A DNA stretch of 64,000 nt. Source: Hypoxylon rubiginosum. Taxonomy: Eukaryota; Ascomycota; Sordariomycetes; Xylariales; Hypoxylaceae. Where the stretch lies: assembly GCA_902806565.1 (NCBI GenBank), contig CADCXA010000030.1:1488001-1552000 (forward strand), given 5' to 3'. Shown piece after piece: positions 1 to 10,039 of this stretch. The position numbers and the translations under genes are program-made. Below the pieces are notes generated by a model. That model did no database searches. It was not told the origin of the DNA and was given only the letters and a program-made list of their open reading frames with translations. How positions within the stretch are numbered: the first letter of the stretch is position 1; each line of letters opens with the position of its first letter.

Positions 1-3000
1 CTCACCCTATGTGGATGCCTAGCTAGGTACTCTTACACTCGGATTAACTTAGGTAGCCGACCAAAGGGATACGTGTGAATAAGAAAAGCTGGGAATAAAG
101 TCCGATAAAGTCCGACGTATATTATATCCATGGCACAACTTGGTATAAATTGTATTAAAGACGAGTGTAGATTTGTGTATGGACTAACCAGGGAGATTCT
201 AGTTATAGTCAAAACTTGCTATATCCGAAAAGGGGCGGGTCTTAAGAAAGACCTTTTCGAACTAGCAATCATTTGAATCGAATCCATATCTGCTCGGAAA
301 CAGGAGTTAGTATCCGGACGGCTTACATAACCCCATAAGAACCAACCCTTTATTACAACTGCAAGCATTCAATATCCATTCCACCGCTAGCTCAACCCCT
401 TTCCTCTATTAAAAGGAGTCATCTTGTTTGTCTACAACGGCAGATAAATTAGTTAATATTAGAAATTGGTACCACTTGAGCAGACGATAAATTTTAGGAT
501 ATCTTCAGGTCAAGCTCTGGTGAGTATTGAGAAGTGATCTGGTGCTATTCGTGATGCTTAGCCAAATGGGCTAATTTTTCATGGAATAGGCAAACCAGCA
601 TTTCATAGAAAGCTTCAAAGTTTTGGGGGTCCTCCCGAGCCTGGGTTACAAGAAAGGAAAGTTGACTCACTTGATCTGAAGGCACACAGCTGAATAAAGT
701 CATACCCAATTGCCGATCCTTTCCCTCCTCTGTGTGAATTATTAGAGGATGGGTATTCGTAAACACCGAAATGAAACAAAGTCTGCACGTTATCGAAATA
801 GCTTAAGTCAATGTGATAGAATGATTACCTTAGGTACATGGTAGGCAAGCTTATCCGAAGTAGCAAGAACCCCTTTGAGTAGCCGACGCGTATTAGGCAG
901 GCATCAAATCTGACTTGTGTACCTTAGCAGGTACCTACCATTTGCCAACGCTTGTGTTGCTATAGGGAATACCCAGGAGACTTTGAAAACCGCAGCATAT
1001 TACCATCTTCTGTAAACGCTGTAACGTGCCACTCGCCATGACGCACTCAACACGATTAGAATGCCCATTTGGGGAATTGATGTTACCTGCTGAGAGAATT
1101 CTTGTTAAACTACGATGATGGTAGCACGAAGGGTCACTTGGTGTGGTAGGATCGCTGGTCTTTTGAGTGTAGGACTTGTTCCAAAGTACGTTCCTACACT
1201 GCCGGCGGTAGCTTCAGCGCTTCTAAACTCGCACAAGGTCTGCCAGATCGTTTCCGAAGCAGAACGGGGTGGCTCATGGATGGAGCACTTTTACCATACT
1301 GTCGCGACGGTTACCCCTTAATGCTCAGCTCCCCCATGGGAAACATCCCAATCCACACCCTCAGCACTTATTGGTTAGCAGTGTCCAGCGTCAAGAGCTA
1401 AACTCTTCCGTCAACTAAATATTTGGGGGCATAAGGCTGAATTCTTGATGTATCCTGTCAGCCTTGACATTAAGGGGATAGCGTCCTGCAAAGACAGTTG
1501 ATTCTTACGCGGCTTTGAGTATCTCCCTTTAATAAGATTGCCATCGACACAACCGGATCCTTTCCGGAGATCGCGCCTCGCAAAAGGATGCTTATGTGCA
1601 GATTCGACGCTTCATCTTGCCGTTGAGGTAGCTATCAAGGAATGATTATCGGAGGCTTTCCAATTCTGCACAATCTAGGACTTATGAAAGACGCCACCGA
1701 TGAGTTTAGTTGCCTTCGGTCATGTCCGCCTTGATTAATGAGGCCGCTCTTTTTTTTTTCGTTGTATGTGGTAATACGAGGCATCCATTGTAGATGATCG
1801 TGACGAATCTCTTCGTAATCTACTTTTCCTGGAAGATAGCTACTTGGGTTGATGACAGTATTACAGTTCAAACAGGCGGAGCACCGCTTGGGGCAGGTAG
1901 TGCTCGCCCATTCCGGAGACAAGCGGCAAATGCAAAGATTCAATACGCTCGGTATTGGGCCACTTCACTTGGTGGTATACCGAAAACTCAGTGATAGCGT
2001 CGGCTCTGATAGTCTCATTGATACTCATAGTAAGGGGCTCGGTAGCTATATTAGAGCTGGACAGCTGCAAATCCCCTAACAGCCCCTTTAATACTATCGT
2101 TGGAGATACCGTGGGCTGTGTTGTAGTTTTAACATTTCAGGGGTATACTAGGTTAAGAAACAGCGAATGTATACCGAGTCGTTGAATAATCTCAGTAGAA
2201 ATACGAGTTTATATTTAGAACGCTAGCTGCGATAGTGAGGGGAAGCAGCTCCTTTCCTTACTGGTACGCGGTGACTCTCTACTTGATATCATAAAATGCT
2301 ACAATGTTAGTGTCACCGGTCGGTCAAGAAACGAGTTAGCTGATTTGCTTCAAGTTGCAGCATCTCAAACCTACCTCCCGGATGGATTTTCTCAATACTC
2401 CTCACAGAAGTTCTATGAGCGTGTAGCTCGGGTCCAATTGTTCAGCTTCTTGGCTCCGACGGTTCCGATTTTAATATAATTGACGGCGCACCGCCCGATG
2501 CTCTGAAGGAATCCATACCCGTTGCCTCCTATCTCTGAGAAAATGCGACTCTGTTGTAGTAATCAGGTGATTAATAGTCTAGTGAATTATTACCTAGGCA
2601 GAGTTTTGTAAGCCGTTTTATAGAGAGAAATCAACTTGACTGGTCCGTTTAAGACATATATAGAAACGTCTGCAAATCGGAGTATTATAATACGAATGAT
2701 ACAAACTGAAACTTGGAAATAGGAGCACGCTAGATAAGTTTGCCACGTGTTTATTGACCTAAACCATTCGTGGCCGCTGTGCGGGTAATAGGTATCGCGA
2801 ACTCGGACTCCGAGTGAAGAAAGACGGCTCGATGGATCAAGGTCAAACGTTCAGCCCCGGTGGCTATACCTAAGTTGATTCCAAAGAAAATGACCAATGT
2901 GCATGCAGGTGTCGCTGGTGCTCGTATGGGAGAGAGTGTCGCCATAAATAGGTCAATTCGCTGCAGTGCAACGGAATGTGCACACCATCGATCTACCTAT

Positions 3001-3703
3001 ATATCTAGCCTACCTCTGATGCTACACACCGACAGGTCAAATGGGGCTAAGAGTGGTCAAGGTAGTATAGTCAGCCTTAAGGAAGACGCATCAGTACCAA
3101 AAGTCGACCTCGTTGGTCCATCCTAGGTCCGCGCCGCTCAAAGCGGCATGGTTCTTTCGGCAGCTCGCATCTCTAGTCCGCATTCGTCGCGGTGCCGTGC
3201 GGCCCAGCAATCGACTCACTAGGGCCTACATGCAACAACCAGCCGCGAGAAACACCAGAAATCCTACGAGCCCGAGCCCGAGCCCGATTGCAATCCAGTA
3301 ATTAGGTAAGGGGGGTTTAAGGGGGAGGCTCGCAAGCCAACATTCCCAATCAGGACGTCATTCCTCGGCTGTCGCTGACCATGAACGAAACGGGGGAACC
3401 GAACTATGGCGCAGGTTGACTCAATTTGATTAACTTAGGATTTTCAAGATGGCTTCAGTTCCCGGCATGTGAGCCGCTTAGCTATACCAACGAGACCCAC
3501 GTATTACACCGGCGAGTGATAGTGAGTGGTCTAACTAGTACGGCGCATCACGCTACGAGTCCAGGGATGGGACAGAATAGCCACCGCGGCGGACGAAAAG
3601 TGTATACTAAAGATAGGGGACGCGGAACAGACTATATAAAGAGATGATAAGGTCGGTGATCCGTTAAGGAAAATGGACATGCTCCCTAGCAGCTCATTTT
3701 TAG
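1..3703. other. Gene-poor, decayed-looking intergenic region
   Basis: No convincing long coding region is visible. Reading frames are short, overlap on both strands and show no recognisable domain. A GAGCCC hexamer is repeated three times near 3268-3288. Apart from one weak small-gene candidate on the minus strand (545-839), nothing functional can be named. The region may contain old transposon remains, but no terminal repeats, reverse transcriptase or transposase motifs were seen. Confidence 0.5.
545..839 (-). CDS. Possible small two-exon gene, unknown function
   Basis: I do not recognise this protein. A minus-strand frame of 79 codons (545-782) can be joined through a 46-nt intron (783-828, GTAATC donor, CAG acceptor) to an 11-nt first exon with ATG at 839, giving about 82 residues. 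The N-terminus is hydrophobic (MYLRLCFISVF) and could be a weak signal or anchor. The rest is mixed, with a Phe-rich helix-like segment (NFEAFYEMLVCLF) and a His-rich tail ending in KHHE. Against it: short, isolated, in a gene-poor region, with no family match I can name. It could be a remnant of a longer gene or chance. Confidence 0.25.
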
Positions 3704-4076
3704 ACAATACCGGGAAGAGAGCCTTCAGCCTTACAAGAACCATGGCTTCCGGGGGCCCCTCAGGGGAAGCAGCAAGTGAGAATTACCAAAAGCCGCATCC
3801 TACGATCGATGCTAACTAGATCCAAGAGAAGAAGGCTAGCTCGAAGAAGAAGTCGTCCAAAGACACCAAGAAACGATCCTCAAAGGTACCGCCACTCTCG
3901 TTTTAAAGCCCCATACAGAGTCTAACTGAGTATAGTCTCCAAGCAAGGAAAAATCCTCTTCGCCCAACAAGGGAGGAAGTTCGGGTCAAGGTCAGGGCGG
4001 TGATGCCGGGGCATATGTGTCACCGCCAGACTTCTTCTCTTTTAATGATCCCGGAGACGACTTTTCTGCGAGTTGA
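3704..4076 (+). CDS. Possible 3' exons of a Lys/Ser-rich hypothetical gene
   Basis: Three frame-compatible exons can be drawn: 3704-3775, 3820-3885 and 3936-4076. The last intron is typical (50 nt, GTACCG donor, CTAAC branch, TAG acceptor). The middle one is only 44 nt, with GTGAG and GCTAACTAG. The product is basic and Lys/Ser-rich (KKASSKKKSSKDTKKR), then Gly/Gln-rich, ending in an acidic aromatic tail (SPPDFFSFNDPGDDF). No start codon lies in the first exon. An upstream frame at 3426-3599 can be joined in phase but is unconvincing. In the alternative frame from ATG 3673, a TAG at 3817 interrupts translation. It may be a real small gene with a missed 5' end or a decaying one. Function unknown. 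Confidence 0.35.
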
Positions 4077-6380
4077 GTGCGGTATTATGTAATTCTGGGA
4101 TTGGGTACGGACATTCTGTATATATAGGGATATCTCGGGATCTTTAGAGGAGGAATGACATTATAGAATTTCATTACACAAACCCTTACTCGATCTCTTA
4201 ACGACCCCTTGACTTTATGGTACGATTGTCAACAACTGCATTTCATTTAGTGTAAACTTACCCCATAACCTTTTACTTTTATATGATTACATTATATGTT
4301 GCACGGTAAACAAGTCCAACCACCCTTTGAGTTGTGATAGTAGATATTCAGGGCCGCCGATGTTCAGACAAAATTTGGTAAGGATTCTGAAATTTCTAAT
4401 CAGCTCGGTACCTAAGGCACTTGTATAACCAATATAATTAGTATTAAATTAAATCAATCATTGAAAACAAATGCTATCACGCTACGAACTGAGCGGTGCG
4501 TAAGTAATCTTGTTGTTTTACAAAAAGCTCTTAGCAATGGCTCTACATGAAGAAGCTTCTAGGCCCCTATCTTAGCCCCTATTCGGGCAGCGTGTCTAAT
4601 CTCTCATACATAGGCCCTAGGGCTAAAGTCGCATTCTCGACAGATATTCTAATACTTGATGTGAGTCTGATCGAATGCCTTGGGGGTATAGTTTATCTCC
4701 GGTAGTTGGACTTGGTGAATTCTAATAGCATTAATGCAACGAGTGCTAACGCTCTAATGTACATCAAGGCTACAACCGCCATCATAGTGAGCTTTAAGAC
4801 TTGACGAATATATCTTCACTTGTTCATATAACACCATCGGACGTTATGGCCTTGTGTCCCTTCCAGGTTTTCAAAAGGACAATCATGCCTTGTTGCCTAC
4901 CCCTTAGGTACCTAGGTAGGTAAGCAACGAGCTTCTATAATAATAAGGCAAGGCGAGACAAGGGGCTTAGCCATAAACTTCCGATAGTGCTACAGGTACA
5001 ATAACGTTGGCATTCTTATGTGCGCTATTAACCCGGATTATCTAGTTAGGGTTGGACGCTTTCCGAATAGTCTCGGTAAGAAGGTGAATCGAGAAAAACC
5101 TGTGCTATAACAACCCAAACCAAACTAAAAAGCGCGGAAAAATAATATTATGCTGCGTGGAGCCATGACCTTAATAGCAAAGGGCTATGTCTATACATAC
5201 TTAACCTAAGCGTTGAGGCTGTTTGGCCTCCGGACCAGGGCCCCTTAACCACTTACCGTCCAAGAGATCAAGAACCAAAAGGCCAGAACACCGACATCTC
5301 TTACGAACTTAGACAACCTTTAGGCTTCCATTGAATAGATTGCAAGAAACTTCCGTAGTCAGCATTTTGAATCTAGGATAAGGATATGTGTTTTCTACGT
5401 ATCAGTCAGTCATGCAACTGAGTTAGGCAGTCAAATAGATTGCGATGGGACGCGTCATAACAGGACTAGAGAGAGGAAACGATAGAGGATAAGAGAAATG
5501 ACGGTGATGTTGCTACGTGTTTGCTAGGGGCTCCAATACCTATTAAAGAGTTCAATACTGACACTACGGCATTGCCTAGGTTTACACATCATCTTATACC
5601 TAATCTACTTTGCGCCCAATTCTCTTCTCTTCTAGAACCCAAAATCTTCAAGTTGTACGTTGTAAGTACCAATGTATATTCCAGCTGAGTGGTAACACTT
5701 TGCAGCTGTGCACGGTTCAGCTGCAACCACTAATTGGCGCACCTAAATTAAGGTCTGCCGGCAAGTGACAGCTCCGTGTCCCGCAAAACCCAAGTGCCAT
5801 AGTGCCAGCCCAAGACATAGCTCGAAGTCAGCCCCGCACGCAAGCCCCGCGCGACTAAATAAGGCACCAACGCTTTAGTACCAGCCTGCCCGCCTGCCAG
5901 CGACCGGCCTACCCCATCTGCCTTTTTTTGAGGAACTTTAGCGGCCCAGCGGCGCAGTGCAGGTGATTGCTTTCAGTATCAGTATCGCTTGTGACGTCTG
6001 GTGGGGTCACCCGTCGTGATCTCTTTCAATCGTCATTCACCACTCTACTCTAACTTAGATGAGATAGGTTGAAAAACTACCTAACTTACCGTCGCGAATT
6101 ATTCCAGAGTACCTACATAACCTAAACTACGTAACATATCTATACCCAAGGCAGCTTTGCAACGCGCCTTTGCCGGAGTTGCCGGCCTCCTTTCTTCAAC
6201 TTCTTTGTCCCTCGTCCTCCTCCTCCGACACACTCACTATCTTACCTGTCGCCAAGCTTAACCATTACACCATCCTCGAGTGCGGCCTCGACTCATCTTT
6301 GTATTCCCACGATTGAACTCGAGAGCAGAACGAGTCTCCTAACAACAAATTCCCATCTACCAATCAAAAAGAGGCTCACC
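4077..6380. other. Intergenic; hairpin with AGGTACCT motif and CT-rich leader
   Basis: No gene is supported. An imperfect hairpin at about 4893-4928 (left arm GTTGCCTACC, right arm TAGGTAAGCAAC) encloses the dispersed CTTAGGTACCTAGG motif. A pyrimidine-rich stretch around 6185-6240 precedes the gene that starts at 6381; such tracts are common in core promoters of filamentous fungi. Confidence 0.5.
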
Positions 6381-7599
6381 ATGTTCGATTTAATCCCAAA
6401 GCTGCTATCGTACGTCTACAGCGCTCTTAGCTCCGTGATCTACCACTAGGCAGAACATCGTGACTAACCCTATGGCGTCGCTTCGCTAACAACGCAACAG
6501 CTCGGTAGCGTCCTTCCTCTTCCCCCTCTTCGCCTCCTACAAAGCCCTCAAGACCTCGGACCCGGCGCAGCTAACGCCATGGCTGATGTACTGGTCGGTG
6601 CTCTCGTGCGCCCTCCTCGTCGAGTCCTGGACCGAGTTCGTCCTCGTCTGGGTCCCCTTCTACTCGTACCTCCGCCTCTTCTTCCTCCTCTACCTCGTCC
6701 TGCCCCAGACCCAGGGCGCCCGCCTGCTCTACGAGGCCTACCTGCACCCCTACCTCGAGGAGAACGAGGCCGCGATCGAGGACTTCATCGCGAGCGCCCA
6801 CGACCGCCTCAAGGCCGCCGGCATGGCCTACCTCAAGCGCGCCATTGAGATGCTGCGCACCCAGGTCCTCGGCATGCCCCCGCGCGAGGAGGAGGAGGAG
6901 ACCCGCGCCGCCGCCGCGCCTCAGGGCTACACGCAGGCCCTGCTCGCCCGGTTCAGCGTGCCGGCCGCGCGGTGGGCCGCCGATAATGCTGGGACCGCCG
7001 GCCAGGACTTCTTCAGCATACTGGCCGGGGCTGTCGGAGCCGCCACCGGTTCCAAGGGCGCGTCCGCGACGTCGGCATCGGCGTCGGCATCGGCGGACAG
7101 CACCGCGACCCTGATCCCCGAGAGCGTCGGCGGCGCCGAGGACAAGATCCACTTCATCGCCGCGCAGAAAGAGCGGCTGGCGTTCATGATGGGCGCGCTG
7201 GACAAGGAGGCCCGGCAGCTCGAGCGGTCCGAGGAGGAGCGCAAGGCGGCGGAGCAGGCGAGGAGGGAGCTGCGGCCCGGCAGCATGAGCCTGGACGGGC
7301 AGGAGCTGTCGCGGCCGCCGAGCGGCCACAGCGTGTGGAGCGGGCTGAGCGGGCTGAGCAAGAGCCGGAGCGAGGTGGACTTTGAGAAGATCGACGCCGA
7401 GAGCGGTGCTGAAGAGGACGACAGCAGCCTGCGCAGAAGGACGGCGGCTGCCGAACCGAGCGCCGCCGCCGCCAGAAGCGGTTGGAGCTTCCTGGGCTGG
7501 GGCACCGTCACCACTGGGACCCCGCAGCCGCAGCCGCAGCTACAGCCGGAGCCACAGCCGGAGCCGGACAGCGGGCACAGCTCTGGAGTTCAAACGTAG
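6381..7599 (+). CDS. TB2/DP1/HVA22 family (REEP/Yop1-type) ER membrane protein
   Basis: Predicted ER-membrane curvature protein of the TB2/DP1/HVA22 family, which shapes tubular ER and traffics cargo with reticulons. Two exons, 6381-6409 and 6501-7599, joined through a 91-nt intron (GTACGT donor, GCTAAC branch, CAG acceptor), give 375 residues. The start is set by the ATG at 6381 (MFDLIPKLLS), because the family's first hairpin begins just before the exon 2 sequence SVASFLFPLFASYKAL. The domain covers residues ~8-125, with hydrophobic hairpins around ALLVESWTEFVLVWVPFYSY and LFFLLYLVLPQTQGARLLY, then an amphipathic helix. The C-terminal ~230 residues are low-complexity and probably disordered (Ala/Ser-rich, Glu-rich coiled part, terminal Pro-Gln/Pro-Glu repeats). 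That length is closer to REEP1-4-like forms than to the ~180-residue Yop1. Family assignment is firm; the exact subfamily is not. Confidence 0.88.
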
Positions 7600-7988
7600 C
7601 TTCCGCCCGTTGTCAGGTTCGGTCGCATGGAGTTATTCGGTCTTATTGTTCTGGTCATCTAGCATTCTACGGAGGAACGGGTAGAAGGTGGGGAGGGTCG
7701 CTCGGGAGTTAGAGGATAGGATTCAACTCTTGTCTGGAGCATAGACTCTGGAGTTGAGAAGCCGCGCTCTATGCGTAGCCTTGTATCATCATATTCTTCT
7801 GCTGCTCCTCTATTCTTGCAAATGTCTTGACACTACAAGCATCTGTATGTTGCTAGAACGAGTTCGCGGCTTAGAGCTGCCAGGTTACCCCTTGCCCTCG
7901 TCTAGTATATGTACAAGCAAAGTCTTTGGGGGTATATCCCACACGCCTTTCCGTATCGTACACCGAGCAGCGTAAATCTCCCACGTCA
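7600..7988. other. Convergent 3' intergenic region
   Basis: Short gap between the convergent 3' ends of the HVA22-type gene and MGM101, presumably holding both terminators. No other feature seen. Confidence 0.6.
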
Positions 7989-9011
7989 TCACGTCTTCTT
8001 GAACGGGTACCTAACCTCGTCGTCCTTGCGTAGCCAGATCTGCTTCCTCTTCTTGGTGGTAACGTGCTCAACCCACTGCTGCATGACGTGCTCCTTCATA
8101 AACGTGCGGATGTAGCGCGGGTCCCACAGCTCGGATGCTATGCCCAGATCCTTGCAGCACCTCATAAGCGCGTTAGACTTGCATCCCTCGGCCGCCGTCG
8201 AGACGCCTTCTTCGCTGAAGTACTGTTGTTCACCTCGAGCCTGCGCTACGAACCTGTGATCCCGAGTATATTAGCAATTTTTTATTTACCCAACTAACCC
8301 AAACAAGCTGTCTGTGCCTATATTTTCCTACTCGTAGACTCCGAGAGGGGGCAATGAATCAAAAGGTATGCCACAAATTAAAACTAACCTCCCATGCACA
8401 ACCAGCGCGTACTCCCTCGTGACCAGCTTCTCGTGCACGGCGAGCGGGCCCCGGGGCGCGAGGCCCCAGGCGCCCGGGCCGAAGGCGGCGTTCAGGATGC
8501 GCCGGTACTTGATCTCGGGCAGGTAGATGATGCCGTCGGGCTTGACCTCGACGTCGCCCGGGTCGACGGGGGCCTGCAGCAGGGCCGCCGTCTCCGGCGC
8601 GAACGCCGACGTGCCGAGGCCGTGGTACGACTGCGTCCAGTCGATCGGCGCGCCGCTGCTGTTGCCGTCGGTCTCGACTGCGGGGTGGGAAGAAGACGGG
8701 GTTGAGGGTACGTCGGGGAGCGGCGTGCCTGAGACGGCGGGGACGCGCGTCCGCGGTGCTGTAGCTGCTGAGGTGGAGGTGGTGGAGGTGGAGGTGGTGG
8801 TGGTGGTGGGCTTAGTGGAGGGCGGCGGTTGTGTGGTGGTTTTCGAGGTCGAGGGGGAATATCGAGAAGCGGTGGAGGGTTGTACGTATTGCTTCGGTTT
8901 GGAGGCGCTGACGAGAGTTCGAACGGGGCATTGGACCCAGCTTTGGGGTATTTTCGATGCGTGTAGCCGTCTAGAAGCCGCTCGCAGCGGTATTAATGTT
9001 CGTGGTGCCAT
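7989..9011 (-). CDS. MGM101: Mitochondrial genome maintenance protein MGM101
   Basis: Single-strand-DNA annealing protein of mitochondrial nucleoids (Rad52-related fold), needed for recombinational repair and upkeep of mtDNA. Exons on the minus strand are 8389-9011 and 7989-8253, separated by a 135-nt intron (GTTAGT/CAG), giving 295 residues. The N-terminus ([18 protein letters not shown]) looks like a mitochondrial presequence. A Ser/Thr/Pro-rich disordered segment with a long Thr run (about residues 45-115) follows. The conserved core begins around [14 protein letters not shown] and continues through [19 protein letters not shown], across the exon junction into [12 protein letters not shown] and [20 protein letters not shown], ending in a basic tail ([19 protein letters not shown]). 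The Thr tract is coded by a GGT/GGA-type simple repeat on the plus strand and is probably length-variable. Confidence 0.93.
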
Positions 9012-9366
9012 TGCTATCTTGAAGATCCTGATGTTGATTTATTGTGTACGAGTTGCAAGATATAACACCGACTTTTCTAAGTGGGAAAAGCTCTAGTCTA
9101 GACCGGGGTAGGTCGCCGGAAGTTAGGTATCGATAAGGCCCGCTCATAGCAGCTAGGGTGCTGTACGTACGTAAATCATAGGCCTACAATTTCATCTGAG
9201 GGCGCTAAGAATCGTAGGGATTCTTTTGTAATATTAAGAGACCATGACTTCCGAGTGGGATTATCGTGAGGTTAATATTAATACCTCAGCTTATTAACTC
9301 TAGCTTGTTATAATCTTACAAAGGGCGGCCATTCCCTCATAGCTGAATCTTAAGTTCATCTTTTCG

Positions 9367-9791
9367 TCATGCATCTTTTGTCGAGGTCCTCGTGTCGTTG
9401 TTATGCTTTTTCCAGCAGGCCCTGAAAATCTCCATCTATCGTTGGTGACATCTATTAGCTGGGCTGATAAAAGAAGCAACTCTCGCTGCTTACCTCCTTT
9501 TTGCAAGCTCGCCAATCTTTCTTGTCGAAATAGCAGTCTGTCAGCTTAGCATTCTCATCTGATCCGTTCAATCAGCGCTCTAATATTCAGCAAGAACAAT
9601 CGATTCTGGAACCTGCTTACCTGCACAGCCAGTGCTAAAGATTCGCTTATCCCTAAAACATCAGCGTCAAACAGTCAGCTTTCGAAGGATTCATAATCGC
9701 TTGGGAAATTCAGTCAGCCATACCAATCGTCCGGCTCATCGTCCTCTTGAGTAGGATTACTCTGCTGAGTTGTATTTTCTTCTTTGGACAT
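9367..9791 (-). CDS. COA4: COA4-like cytochrome c oxidase assembly factor (twin CX9C)
   Basis: Small intermembrane-space protein of the twin-CX9C (CHCH) class that supports complex IV assembly and is imported and oxidised by Mia40. Four short exons (9724-9791, 9621-9652, 9494-9558, 9367-9435) splice in perfect phase to 77 residues. Exon 1 ends with the acidic EDDEPDDW. The joined core carries four cysteines each separated by nine residues: C-ADENAKLTD-C, then C-YFDKKDWRA-C and C-KKEMEIFRA-C. The tail NNDTRTSTKDA matches the family. The segment DEPDDWDKRIFSTGC is typical of fungal COA4/Cmc3-type proteins. It lies 248 nt from the divergent biotin ligase and upstream of MGM101 on the same strand. 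Assignment to COA4 rather than another CHCH member is by motif memory, hence slightly reduced confidence. Confidence 0.85.
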
Positions 9792-10039
9792 TGTGTACGG
9801 TGTGTAGGAAAGCTCAGAGCCCGCGTTGTGGTACCGTGTTTTGGTTTGGTTAAGTTCTCGCGATTTGGTGCTGTCGTTCAAGGGGCTAAATTCCGCTAGT
9901 GGGCGGTGTAAAGGTGGAAATTCAGGGATCCGAACGACGCTGGAATTGCCTCACTTCAGTACCCTCGGGGCGAGTCACGCAAAAAGCCGAGAGACGTTTT
10001 GGCTACCAACAACTCCTATCAAACACCTTCTCATCCAAA
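9792..10039. promoter_or_regulatory. Shared divergent promoter region, COA4 / biotin ligase
   Basis: The 248-nt gap separates two start codons facing away from each other, so both core promoters must lie here or overlap the coding starts. The biotin ligase frame is open upstream to 9899, so an N-terminally extended ligase of 721 residues is formally possible. No TATA box or known factor site stands out. Confidence 0.45.

Noticed and set aside
6571..7329. 252-codon minus-strand frame opposite the HVA22-type gene
   Set aside because: Antisense shadow of a GC-rich coding exon; Arg/Gly/Leu-rich composition and no domain, while the plus strand encodes a clear TB2/DP1 protein.
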